From assembly GCA_025991245.1 (NCBI GenBank), contig BQMJ01000076.1:62001-126000 (forward strand): a DNA stretch of 64,000 bases, in the 5' to 3' direction. Positions 44,097-54,499 of the stretch are shown one piece after another (the stretch's first letter is position 1; each line of letters starts with the position of its first letter). The translations under genes and the position numbers were made by a program. The stretch comes from Galdieria partita. Taxonomy: Eukaryota > Rhodophyta > Bangiophyceae > Galdieriales > Galdieriaceae. Under the pieces are notes generated by a model. It was not told where the DNA came from, searched no databases, and saw only the letters and a list, made by a program, of their open reading frames with translations.

Positions 44097-44337
44097 ATAC
44101 TCTTACTTTTTGGTTACAAAAGTCAATGAGGAAACTACTTTATCTTTGTAGGAATATTTGCTATTCTAGAATAGAAAGATAACTTTTATCTGGTAAAGGA
44201 GGATGGATCACAAAGTACGAGTGCAACAAGTTGAACTCCATAGTTGTCTTTGGATGAAACGACTCTTAAAGTTTCATTAAAAGTTATTCACGAATTGTAA
44301 CCTTAACATTGTAGTATCCATTTTTTCTTGTCACAGG

Positions 44338-44964
44338 TTTTGTATCAACATATACTACATCCGATAGGATTCATCCAATATGAAGGGTTCAAGTGACTCT
44401 CGAGATAGAATTCAGAGTGTGCAGCTTATGAAGACAATACCAGAATAGAAACAAAGCAGTTCACTGGCTCCTGGAAAACTTTGGAATCTGCAAAGTCTTT
44501 CCAAAGGGCGTCTGTAGACCAGAAGATTCCGTTGGTGAGTTTTTAAACGTCTTCCAAGTTCCTCTCTGATAAATTTTCATTTTAAGAAAGTAAATTTACA
44601 CTACAAGATGTATTCGATGTGAGAAAAAGTAAATTCGATGTGGCTGGGTTTGCTAACCAGTGGATGGTGGAACTATCCCTTGATAGATAGTAGTGTCCCT
44701 ATCGACTTTCTCAACTGTTTTGAGACCGACAAATTTGGATTACCTTTCCCTTCCGAATCTTATTGAGAGGTTGACTTTAAGAAGGTGGAATCAGCTTGTG
44801 ACTAGAAAAGCTTATCCAATTTTATAACTTTCAAAATGAGAATGTTGGATTTTTCTTTTCTAAGAACCGATGCAACTGTCGAAACTAGCGCTCCTGCTCT
44901 TCAAGTTGTATATCAACAAGAATCTTTTTTAGATCAAACTCTTGTATCTATAGATAAAGAATAA
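44338..44964 (+). other. Coding-like tract, unresolved
   Basis: Downstream of the 5S gene several plus-strand stretches have protein-like composition but do not form one clear frame. Examples are an ATG frame beginning near 44381 (M-K-G-S-S-D-S-R-D-R), a stretch near 44440-44530 followed by a GTGAGT donor, and a short ATG frame of 42 codons at about 44836-44964. A multi-exon gene with short introns or an eroded gene are both possible. No family is recognised. Kept because the features cluster within 630 bp. Confidence 0.3.
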
Positions 44965-45198
44965 GGCGTGTAAATAGAAAGCGAATCACGAGTCTGCTGA
45001 CAAATGTCTCACTGCAAACTTCTTACAATGAAATATTTGGCAACATATTTGGCTGCCTCAATCCAGTGCTATACAAATCTCAAGGTGTTTTGATCAATCA
45101 TAATGTTCAATATACTCATGCTTTCTTAAAATCAAGTTGACCTTTATCAAACTGTGTAGCTAAGCATAAAACTGTTCATCTTCCAATAAAATACACAT

Positions 45199-45900
45199 TC
45201 ATTGTTTGTCTTCTTTCTCAAGAAAGTCATGTATTCCGTCAACGATCAAGGGAATATCATCATCTGCTATACCATATCGCGATAAACGTATATCATTTAA
45301 ATAAGGAAAAGACTTTGGAGTGAATAAATTCAGTTGACGAGCGTAATGTTCAATTGCAGAAGCCTCAGCAAAACCAAAATATTCTCATAAAAAAGTCTTC
45401 CAATCAAATGAAGAACTCATAGAACTGGATGCAACATTTTCTTCGCCATTGATATCTTCCATTTGCATCACATTCATATCCATCATGGGACCTAGTTTGG
45501 GAATATACCCCAGACTACATGCTATCCAAGTTGGCTCAGAAAAATGAAAGAATGGAACCAGAATAATCTTCTTGAACACTTGTTGGAGGTTTGCTTTATA
45601 TGATGTCTGCTTGTTGAATAAAAATGCATAAACTATCTTTCTTCTGAGTAGCAGATACTTATATATGTCTCTATTGCACGCTGAATTCTCGAAATTGGGC
45701 AAGAGTTGGCAAAGAGAAAATGAAGAAAACAAAATAAAAAGCATATATTGAATATACTCTTCATTCAAGTCGTTCGAGTCTGCTGAAACTTCTTTGATAT
45801 TTACAATAAGCTGAATTGCAAAATATGATTCCTTCCATTCCTTATTTTGCGCAACTGGAAAAGGAACCCAAAAATGATCCTATCCAAATCAATGAATTAG
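45199..45900 (-). pseudogene. Broken relative of the NTPase/REase-like family, C-terminal remnant
   Basis: This minus-strand stretch is a remnant of the gene type at 46.2-47.4 kb. It shares a Met-rich linker (M-D-M-N-V-M-Q), an E-E-N-V-A-S-S-S-M block and the start of a small C-terminal helical domain (S-F-D-W-K-T-F-L) with that copy. It is broken in at least one place and lacks the larger N-terminal part, so it is treated as a fossil. Divergence from its neighbour is moderate, suggesting a local duplication that is not very recent. Confidence 0.6.
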
Positions 45901-46203
45901 TAATTGTGAAAGAAAGGACCATTTCATACAGAGCTCATTATTATCATTTGTAAAATCAGAAGAAGTTTAGCCGATATTCTGTTTCACAGCAAATATCGCG
46001 CCAAATAGAGTTGAGTTCTTCGGTAAGAGACAATTCCGAGACTCACATCTCAAGAATAGAAGAATACTTGAAGTATTGCAAATATTCCAAATTTCAATTT
46101 GACAACCAGACAACCAGCATCAGATAGTAAGTGCTGCTATCCAACTTTATTCTCCATGAACCACAACAAACAAATCAAAGTGATCGATTCCAAAATAAGA
46201 AAA

Positions 46204-47450
46204 CTAGTTAAACTCCTTTATAATTCCAATGAGCAGTTTTGATAGTATAGAAGGATCTCTTATGCCTATCTCCAGTAAAGAATCTTCATTCATTCTGGAA
46301 AGCGAGAATCTGTCGAATCTTGATATTTTCTTGTAGCAAACAGAACACTCTTCCTCAGAAAGACCACAACGTTCTCTCAAAAAAGTATTCCAATCAAATG
46401 AAGCACTCATAGAACTTGATGCAACAACATTTTCTTCGCCTCTCACTTGCATCACATTCATATCCATCCTTGGATGAGTATTTCTTCTTTCCATCCTTCC
46501 ACTATTCCTTTCAGATTCTTCAAATGGAATACGCCTTAATAAATCTACAAACGAATTGTTCAACAAGTCAGAAAGTGGTTTCAGTTGTTCCAACCATCCA
46601 GGATTGTCTCCAAACACTCTTTCAAGATCTTCACTAGCCTTGCAACCTAAAAAGGTTCGCAAAGATGTAGTTGAACATACTACAACTTGACAATGAGGAG
46701 GTATCCTCAACCATTCTTCTCGTATATTCTGTGGTTGTCTTTCAGAGTTGATAGAACTGTAAACAATATTATTATTATTGTCTTCATAATAAACTCCACT
46801 ATTCAATATCCAATTCTGATTATCACTAAATTGTTTGGAAACTTCTTCAGTATACTTGTCGCTTACAATCAACTGAATGGCTCTTAAATTATTCTGTTCC
46901 CATTCAAGCTGTGACGCCAATGGATGTAAAAATTTAGCAACTTCTGCCTTAATCATTGAACGTCCAACACCAGAAGTTGACAATTGAAAACATTTCAATG
47001 TAATATTTATCAAATATACTCTCTCCTTGGTGGTTTCAGTCTCCATAGGTGTTTGCTCTGAAGAAGATTCACCTTGAATAACAAGGAAAGAATTGTCTTT
47101 CATATCTGTTACTCGAATAAGAACATCAGGTCCATTGGAGTTTTGTCGAATGGGAACAAATATTCCATCTTTTGATAAATACTTTTCAAAAAATGGTTTC
47201 CAAGCAGTGACATGGTAAGTTCCTTCTCTAGCATTATGGATTCCACTCACTGTCGAACTAAATGCTGGAACATAATTGGGAATAGGATCCACTTTTAAGC
47301 TGCCAATTGTTTGAGTAGATTGTATTGATATATGTTCTATAAAACTATGTCGAAATATACTCAATTCTCCTAGTTTGGAACAGAAACACCATCGAACATA
47401 AAGAGTAAATATAGTCGCAAATTTGAAACTACCACTTGTCGACGAAAACG
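46204..47450 (-). pseudogene. REase-like plus SAM-like C-terminal module lacking its NTPase part
   Basis: A long open stretch of almost 390 codons on the minus strand without an ATG at its beginning. Its first half resembles the C-terminal region of the two intact paralogues at 48.9-53.9 kb: a F-V-P-I-R-x5-G-P-D-V-L box, then a strand pair and a helix with F-L-H-P-L-A-S-Q. A Met/Ser-rich linker follows, then a helical domain of about 65 residues resembling a SAM domain (L-S-E-E-E-C, L-L-E-I-G-I-R-D-P). The N-terminal P-loop part found in the paralogues is not seen, so this looks like the 3' part of a larger gene and is treated as an incomplete fossil. Transcription from an unseen upstream exon cannot be excluded. 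Confidence 0.5.
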
Positions 47451-47460
47451 AAATTCAAAT

Positions 47461-48215
47461 AAAACGAATAGGAGTGAATTTTCGATAATAACTTTTGATG
47501 TCCTTCAAAACAGTCTTTCTACAGACCAACTTGAACAATGTTTCTTCAGCTTGGCTAAGAATTGTTTGCACGTCTTTGTCTTGTTCATTGCTCGAACAGT
47601 TCAGATAACAAATGCCAAAATGTTTCGCAATGTCCAAAACATTATTCAGAATGACTCAAAAGTATCAAACGGAGTATCTCTCATTGGAATACAACATTCT
47701 AAAATAATGACAAAAAGCATAGAAGAAACAGAAATCCTTGATTTCGTTATCATACCAGAGAAAGTTATTGTCAGAGAACAATTTGGAATCATTTTCTCCA
47801 TTTCCGTTCTTATTTCATCCTCTGAAAGATAACAAAAACTATTCCAACTTTCACATCTATCAATCAATAATATACTAACGAATACAACTGCACAATCATA
47901 CAATTGTTTGAAGAACCATCGATGTCCCTTACAATGACTAGGAAAGGTACTTTTGAAACTGACTGGTTGTTGTACTCCATATTTGGTATCAAAGACTTTA
48001 CAGTTTCTTCTGAACAAGGATCCAAATGAAGAACATTGAATATTATTCGAGAAAGGCATAGCATCTTCTTGTCTCCTAGTTGCCGAGTCCGACATCCCTG
48101 CGGAAATAAAAAGTACAAAAGGCACAGTTAAAAAGCTCACTAAAAATCCTAAAAAAGAACGATAAACATTAAACATTCTAATGACTTTGTCAGGCTTTAT
48201 CCAATCTCGAAACAT
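47461..48215 (-). pseudogene. Coding-like minus-strand tract, broken, family unknown
   Basis: Several minus-strand frames in this interval have protein-like composition, but they do not form one clean gene. The tract lies directly upstream, on the same strand, of the incomplete REase-like module at 46.2-47.4 kb and may be part of the same decayed unit. It looks broken. I see no P-loop or other nameable motif. Confidence 0.3.
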
Positions 48216-48927
48216 CGAAAACTTTCTGTTTTAAAGTTCCAAATTTCGTCAACAAAAAAAATACAAATAACGTTTCTTTAGGACTTTTAATCTATTTGAA
48301 GCCATTCCTCTGGACAATCAAAATAAAAACTTGAGGAAATCAGGGCCAATCGGAAATTTATCAAGTGCTTCATTGCCCATCCATTCTAAAAGTGTAGTCT
48401 GAAAGCGAATCCCGTGAGGAACTTGGAGAGAATTGAACACTATATATAAAGTCTCGTTGAGTAGAGCATCTAGAGAAATTTTCCTATTTTCTCTCCTATT
48501 CCAATCTCAGACAGGCCAACTCATTTTCAAAAGTTGCAAACGTTTGGAGGTGTTGGCCAATCGTGCTTTCCACTCCCACGCATTCGTAATGCGTAAGGCA
48601 AAGTTGGTTATTCCACACTTGAGAAACCTTTGATGTCGCAAACACAAGATGCGTAAAAAGCATTCGAATCTTGCAACTTGCGAACTTTCAGTTGACAAGG
48701 GAATATTTGATCCTTCTAGAATGAATGCCTTCTAATCATTCAATATTGCTATCCATGCCCAAACACAGAAAATGTTTTGTGACGATTATCCTCCATAAAA
48801 GACAATCTAATGTTCTATTTGAGTCTATTCTGAATACTTTTTGTGCTAACAAACGAAAGCAATCCAATGAGCACAACACAAACGAATTCACTGCTCATTC
48901 TTTTACAAATTTTATTTTGGGGCGGCG
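48216..48927. other. Spacer upstream of the first intact NTPase gene
   Basis: About 710 bp, AT-rich, with only short frames. It should contain the promoter of the plus-strand NTPase gene; a TATATA stretch lies near 48441. No RNA gene or clear repeat is seen. Confidence 0.5.
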
Positions 48928-51039
48928 ATGACGTCTTCAGGTGAAAAGTGGGTTACCGACGACACGTTCAAGCCTATTGTGGTAGACCGCGAAAATGACG
49001 TGTTGTTTGTGACAAGAAACCTGTTTCAGCTTCATAAAAAACGAAGACAGCTGAGGGCTGAGACAACTGACCTCAATTACAGGTTGTCCGTCCCATTTGC
49101 GCCCCACTTATTTGGCTCTGGCAAAACGACGTTTTGCCGAAGCTATTTGGAGTTGGTGCAGAGGTTTCGTGAAACTTCCCTCTCGTCTTTTGCTTCAGAC
49201 CCTTCCAGGAAAGAGTTTTTGGACAAGTTACGTGAAGCCGTTTTACTTTATGTGGATATGACAGACTTAGAACCCACGAATCCCATTGAAGAAAAGCGAA
49301 ACCTGAAGTGGGCTCTTTACTATCTAATGGTAGAAGCTACTTATTTGTCTGTTGGAGAAGAACCGAAGGATGAAGAAGATGTGTACAAGGAGTGTCGTAC
49401 ACATTCCTATAAGCTAGTTAAAAAAATCCGCACAATTTTAAACATGCGTTCTGATCAGTTTCTTCTTGTTGCTTTTGATGAAGTTGGTGTGTTGGATACA
49501 AGAGGACAATATTTTGATCTAGAAGTGAATGACGAGGGTAGAGTTCGTCCATACAACGACTTTTTTGGTATTGTTCGGGGACTCTGTAAACAAGACAATG
49601 TATTCTTTATTGTTGTTGGGAAAAGCAAGGGTTTAAGTATTAAGAATTATACAGCTTCAGTATCAAAGGTGTTATTACATTTTATTTCGCTATCACCGTT
49701 AAACTGGTCCAGTATCGTTGAATTCCTTGAAAAAAGTCATCTCGAAGAACAGACTCAATTTCGAGTTTGTGATATTCTATGTAGTCCTTCGTTTTCAGTA
49801 AATGAATTGGCAGAGGCACTATTGGAGTGTACAGGTGGAGTTCCTGGTTTGCTTACTCGTGCAGTGAATATGCTTTTGAATTATGTACAAACAAGAGGAC
49901 AGCCTTTTACGTTGAAAGATGAATGTCTATCGTGTATGAAGGAGGATGGTTTTAGAACAGTTTGCTCTGAGCCGTTTGTAACACGTATATTAACTTTGGA
50001 TGAGGATAGAAGAAGTGTACTTGATATGCTACTAATGATGGCACTGTATCGTATACCCTTTAAAGCGGACGATGAACTCAACTCGGAGTCTTATTTATTT
50101 GATGCTGTTACTGAAATGGGATTCTATCGATATCCTATTGACGATAACACTTTCCAAGTTCTGTTTCCAAAAGTGTTTATTATAAATCTCAAAAACGCAT
50201 CATCTTTCTCTTTATTAGAGAAGATACTTTTGGGATCACTTAATATGGAGCCAGTGGATTGTTTCTTTTCATCCAAATGTCGTGTATTTGAAGGAATTGT
50301 TGCTATACGACTTGTTTTGATGCTATCGTCAACAATACGAAATGAGTTTAGGGAGTTGTTGGGTAGATTATCTGCCATATGGAAAGATATGAAACTTCCT
50401 ATCAATGCACCTTCACCTCTTCATTACATGATGTCGGTTAGTCGTGGTGAAGCAAGGAGTGAATCAAACAAGAAACGGAAAACTTATGGAAGTAATGAAT
50501 GGAACGAGATTATTCACGAAGCACTTTGTTTTGGCAGAGTTTATATTCCAGTGGAAGCGAATTCTTATAGTCCTGATATTATGTTCAAATTGCATTCTCC
50601 CGTTGAATCCGAAGTTCTTATGGTGGGAGTTGCTTGTAAAGGTCGTTGGAAATCGGAAGGAATTGGCTGGTCAGATATTATTGAAGAAGCTAAAAAATTT
50701 CTTGATCCTGTTTCTAATCAATTTTTATCCCAAGCATTAGAATTTTGTCATTGTATGCTTATTATAGTTAGTACAAAATTAGCACTCAATGTTACAAGCC
50801 GGTTGGGTAACCAGAGTCGATGTTATACGAGTGGAATGCTTATTGGAGGGAATTCTTTTAAAATTCCTCCGAAGTGTGAACTTGTTGTTCTTTGTGAAAG
50901 AGATGTAGAAATGCTCATTGACAGAGAAGTATTGAATGGACTAGAAAGAGCATTCTCTACGAGTGATAATCCTCCTTTCGGGGATTTAGGATTCAACTTA
51001 CTTCGAAGAGCCCGTGACAGTTTCATGAGTTTGCAATAA
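48928..51039 (+). CDS. P-loop NTPase with C-terminal REase-like domain (Crinkler/RHS-like), paralogue 1
   Basis: A single-exon intact gene of 703 residues, no signal peptide. The P-loop is F-G-S-G-K-T-T at residues 62-68. A Walker B-like strand L-L-V-A-F-D-E-V-G follows at 179-187, and a T-G-G-V-P-G-L-L motif at about 308 corresponds to the GGxP segment of STAND/Crinkler-type NTPases. After a helical middle part, residues 548-575 carry S-P-D-I-M-F and later V-A-C-K-G-R-W on neighbouring strands, the layout of a restriction-endonuclease-like fold. Whether it cuts DNA cannot be told. Crinkler/RHS-type proteins join such NTPases to REase-like or other domains and are spread among eukaryotes. It lies tail to tail with paralogue 2. 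Strong assignment to P-loop NTPase; family name is inference. Confidence 0.75.
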   Translation: MTSSGEKWVTDDTFKPIVVDRENDVLFVTRNLFQLHKKRRQLRAETTDLNYRLSVPFAPHLFGSGKTTFCRSYLELVQRFRETSLSSFASDPSRKEFLDKLREAVLLYVDMTDLEPTNPIEEKRNLKWALYYLMVEATYLSVGEEPKDEEDVYKECRTHSYKLVKKIRTILNMRSDQFLLVAFDEVGVLDTRGQYFDLEVNDEGRVRPYNDFFGIVRGLCKQDNVFFIVVGKSKGLSIKNYTASVSKVLLHFISLSPLNWSSIVEFLEKSHLEEQTQFRVCDILCSPSFSVNELAEALLECTGGVPGLLTRAVNMLLNYVQTRGQPFTLKDECLSCMKEDGFRTVCSEPFVTRILTLDEDRRSVLDMLLMMALYRIPFKADDELNSESYLFDAVTEMGFYRYPIDDNTFQVLFPKVFIINLKNASSFSLLEKILLGSLNMEPVDCFFSSKCRVFEGIVAIRLVLMLSSTIRNEFRELLGRLSAIWKDMKLPINAPSPLHYMMSVSRGEARSESNKKRKTYGSNEWNEIIHEALCFGRVYIPVEANSYSPDIMFKLHSPVESEVLMVGVACKGRWKSEGIGWSDIIEEAKKFLDPVSNQFLSQALEFCHCMLIIVSTKLALNVTSRLGNQSRCYTSGMLIGGNSFKIPPKCELVVLCERDVEMLIDREVLNGLERAFSTSDNPPFGDLGFNLLRRARDSFMSLQ

Positions 51040-51229
51040 AGTTGGAATTCTTACAATTCAAGTGTTCGTTCGATAATTGGCTCTGCAAGATGTGAATGAA
51101 ATATGTTTGAAAACATTTTAGAAAACATACTAGTTATATTCCATAACATGGATGATTACCGTTGAAGAGCGTCAAAAGTTTACAAGTTGTAGAATTACTT
51201 GCGTCTCTTTTTGGTTTTTCACTGAGTCT

Positions 51230-51529
51230 TCAAGCACATGTTTTTAAAATGAACTGATTGTCTACTCCATTATTACTAGAGGAATACCGTTGTCTTGTTG
51301 GAATACTGTTGACTTGATGTTACCAGGAAGTATAATACCAGCGACCATATTGTATTAACTTTTGAAATTCAGTTTTACTGGTGTCCAGCTCATGTAACGA
51401 ACAAGAAAGTCTAGTTGACAACTCTAGAATTAACTTGTTGTCACTTTCCGAGTTTTCCTTGATTGGACCCATAATACCACGAAGAACATGTTGGAAGTGA
51501 GATATAGTTGAATCCAATCTTGAAGACAT
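51230..51529 (-). CDS. Small two-exon gene, unknown, between the NTPase paralogues
   Basis: Exons 51529-51339 and 51305-51230, joined across a 33-nt GT-AG intron, are in phase and give 88 residues. The first 60 residues form one or two amphipathic helices (L-D-S-T-I-S-H-F-Q-H-V-L and L-S-T-R-L-S-C-S-L-H-E-L), followed by I-Q-Y-G-R-C-I-P-T-R. The helix pair followed by a short IP-containing tail recalls small Mediator-type subunits, but this is only an impression. The join is convincing because the second exon stays open in frame for 25 codons up to a stop. The gene lies in the spacer between two convergent NTPase genes. Confidence 0.45.
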
Positions 51530-51815
51530 TCTATGAAGTGGTAAACAGAAAAACAAAGAGAGCTTCGTTCTTTCTCATTAACCACAAAGACATTGAATTT
51601 GTAACAGTAGACAACGAGTTTATATGTAAACAGTAATGAAATTGTACAGTTGCACTACTAAACTCGTTTAAGAATTATTCGACAAGTACGATAAAGTAGT
51701 ACAAAAATAATGGAAAATTAGGAAAATTGACTTTCTTTACAAACGAATTGAACTTTTCGAATACTTCTCAAATGAACAAACCAATATGGATAAAAACAGC
51801 AATAAGATGCTATTT

Positions 51816-53930
51816 CTAAATATTTTTGGAAAGAGATAAAACCATTTCTTGCACTGTTGAAATTCCAATACTTCTCGAATGTGGATTATCCGTAGACTTG
51901 AAAGCACTCCTTAAACTCGACAAAATATCTTTACCAATAAAGTTTTCTACATCTGATTCAGAAAGAATGATCAATTCACAATTACGAGGAATCAAGAAAT
52001 GTCCTGCTACTCTATCGCCAAAGGAATAACAATGACTGGAATGATTCAAGTCAGTTGCTACACTAGTCGATAGCTTAGTACTCATGATGATCAACATGCA
52101 ATGCAATGTAGGATGAACAGTCACGACTTGATCATGAACTGGTTGCAAAAACTTGCAAGCTTCATCCACTATTTCATTCCATCTAATACCATTTGAACTC
52201 CATCGTCCTTTACAGGCAATACCCACAATCAAATTCTGTCCGCTCGTTCTTCCATGCAACTTGAATAATATATCTGGACTACGAGATGTTGGCTCAAATG
52301 GAATATATATCTTTTCGAATTCTAACATTTCTTCCACAATTTCTTTCCAGTCATTGATACCGAATGTATCTCTCTCTACTTCTGATGTAGATCTAGTATA
52401 ATGTATAGATTTCATATAGTAAGCAGTAGATTCAGAGGAAAACTTTAAATTCATCTCATTCCAAATAGAAGACAACTGACCAAGAGTAGAAAACATCAAA
52501 CTGTCTGTCGGGTGATAACAAAAATGTAAATAAAACATTGTGGCAACGAGACCTTCGAAAACTCGACATTTTGATTCATAAAAAAATTCCACAGGCTGCG
52601 ACTTGAGGGTTTGTAATAGTAGCCATTCCAATCGATCATTCTTTACACTTTGCTCAATATATCTAATCAGTAACTTGGGAATCAACACTTCATAACGTTC
52701 TTGATGGTTTTCATCTACAATCAACCGACGATAAAAGCACATATCTGTCACTAGATCAAACAGAAATACATCAGAAGTAGAGCTAAGGTGTACAAGCTCA
52801 TCCAACTCAAACCGAATACGATATAATGCCAACAAAGTAAGCATTTTTAACAAACGTTGACGCGTCTTGCTAAGACTACTCAAACGAGGCAACAATGGAT
52901 CAACACAATAATTTGTTGCTATGGAATCATTCATTATCATCCAAAAGCTTTCTTTAGATAATAACAAGTGGTCTTGTGATAATTTACAATGCAAAAGGTA
53001 GTTGATTGCTTTCACAAGTAAACCAGGAACACCACCAGTAAGTTCTAGTAACAATTCTGCAAGTTCATTGGTTGCAAAGTGTTGATGACAAAGGATTTGT
53101 GAAACTTTAGGACTCCCAGTAAACATAGAAGAAGAACTTTTCTCCAAATGTTCGATGATGCTATCCTTTTCAAGTGGTGAAAGAGGAATAAACGTCAACT
53201 CAACCCTGGATACTGAAGCTGCGTAATTATGTATACTTAAGCCTTCACTTTTTCCAACAACAATAAAGAATACATTGTCCTCTAGACAAAGTCCCCAAAG
53301 AATACCAAAAAAGTCGTTGTAAGGACGAACTCTACCCTCGTCATTCACTTCTAGATCAAAAAATTTTCCTCTTGTATCCAACACACCAACTTCATCAAAA
53401 GCAACAAGAAGAAACTGATCAGTACGCATGTTTAACACTTCACGGATTCTCTTCACTAACACGGTAGTCCTAAGTTGCAGGACGTTGTAACACTCCACAG
53501 GACTCGGTTCTTCTTCAAACCCCGACTGCAAACAGGCAGACTTGAACAACAAATAATGAACAGCCCACTTTAGACTTTTTTCTTTCGGGTCAGTGGGTTC
53601 TAGGTGTCTCATATCCACATAAAGTAAAACGGCTTCATGTAACTTGTCCAAAAAGGATCTCCGGCGGTCTTTTTCATAATCACTTATGTTCTCAGGTCCT
53701 ATTAGTGCTCTTTCACCCATGCTCTTCAGGAGTTCTAAATAACTTTTTACGAAACGTGTCTTTCCACTTCCAAAGAGATGTGGGGCGAATGGAATGACTG
53801 GTTTAAAAGAACGATCGACTTCCCGGCGAACCTGCAACCCGTACAACTGTCCAGTTGTTAAAACCACGTCTTGCTCTCTATCTACTACAACACTGTCATA
53901 CATATCTCGTCGTTGGAAAACACTCGACAT
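51816..53930 (-). CDS. P-loop NTPase with C-terminal REase-like domain (Crinkler/RHS-like), paralogue 2
   Basis: A single-exon intact gene of about 704 residues from the first ATG, nearly the same length as paralogue 1. It shares F-A-P-H-L-F-G-S-G-K-T, D-Q-F-L-L-V-A-F-D-E-V-G-V-L-D-T-R-G, L-E-V-N-D-E-G-R-V-R-P-Y-N-D, and T-G-G-V-P-G-L-L. The C-terminal R-S-P-D-I-L-F-K-L-H-G and I-A-C-K-G-R-W boxes are also shared. The helical middle is much more diverged. The pattern of conserved motor and box motifs with variable middle parts fits selection on the NTPase. The gene points towards paralogue 1, so the pair is an inverted duplication with about 780 bp between stops. No signal peptide is seen. 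Confidence 0.75.
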   Translation of the reverse strand: MSSVFQRRDMYDSVVVDREQDVVLTTGQLYGLQVRREVDRSFKPVIPFAPHLFGSGKTRFVKSYLELLKSMGERALIGPENISDYEKDRRRSFLDKLHEAVLLYVDMRHLEPTDPKEKSLKWAVHYLLFKSACLQSGFEEEPSPVECYNVLQLRTTVLVKRIREVLNMRTDQFLLVAFDEVGVLDTRGKFFDLEVNDEGRVRPYNDFFGILWGLCLEDNVFFIVVGKSEGLSIHNYAASVSRVELTFIPLSPLEKDSIIEHLEKSSSSMFTGSPKVSQILCHQHFATNELAELLLELTGGVPGLLVKAINYLLHCKLSQDHLLLSKESFWMIMNDSIATNYCVDPLLPRLSSLSKTRQRLLKMLTLLALYRIRFELDELVHLSSTSDVFLFDLVTDMCFYRRLIVDENHQERYEVLIPKLLIRYIEQSVKNDRLEWLLLQTLKSQPVEFFYESKCRVFEGLVATMFYLHFCYHPTDSLMFSTLGQLSSIWNEMNLKFSSESTAYYMKSIHYTRSTSEVERDTFGINDWKEIVEEMLEFEKIYIPFEPTSRSPDILFKLHGRTSGQNLIVGIACKGRWSSNGIRWNEIVDEACKFLQPVHDQVVTVHPTLHCMLIIMSTKLSTSVATDLNHSSHCYSFGDRVAGHFLIPRNCELIILSESDVENFIGKDILSSLRSAFKSTDNPHSRSIGISTVQEMVLSLSKNI

Positions 53931-54499
53931 AGTGGACGAGGTGTTGAAAATCGAGTCAGAAAAATGCCAACGCGAATTTTCCCGACGACGACGAAAATAG
54001 CTTTTCTTCTTCAAACTATTTCTATAGAACGAACTTCTTTCTTATTTATATTCTCAAACAATGATGGAACATATTTCATATTGAAATGTAAATTTGAAGA
54101 AAAAGCGTTGCCTAGTTTTTTGTTATATACTGAGCATTTTAACTTCTACCCCATTCATCACAATGGTAGTTTCAGTTTGAAGGTTCCTTTTCTTCGTAAG
54201 CTCTATAATAAAAAGAGTATATATGCTATATAAACAGGAAGAAAGGAAAAGTTCTTCTCAATCTATTTTCTTAGAAAATTGGATTGTAATACATTTTACC
54301 AAAGATACTCCTTATCCACAATGCAACTATACTTCAAACTGTAAATGTCATTCACTACTCGATTTCTGTTGTTTTGTTCGATGTGGTGTCGTCATACATT
54401 TGTAGCAGATGTAAACAGTTTGATTGTTCTCGTAAACATTAGGAAACTTTTCTTTAGGGTGTCAAGGGAACAAGATAGTGCGACAAGTGGAACATAGCT
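53931..54499. other. Spacer, promoter side of paralogue 2
   Basis: About 570 bp. The minus-strand NTPase frame remains open to about 54014 without an ATG, so the 5' untranslated region probably lies here. Only short frames are present otherwise. Confidence 0.5.
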
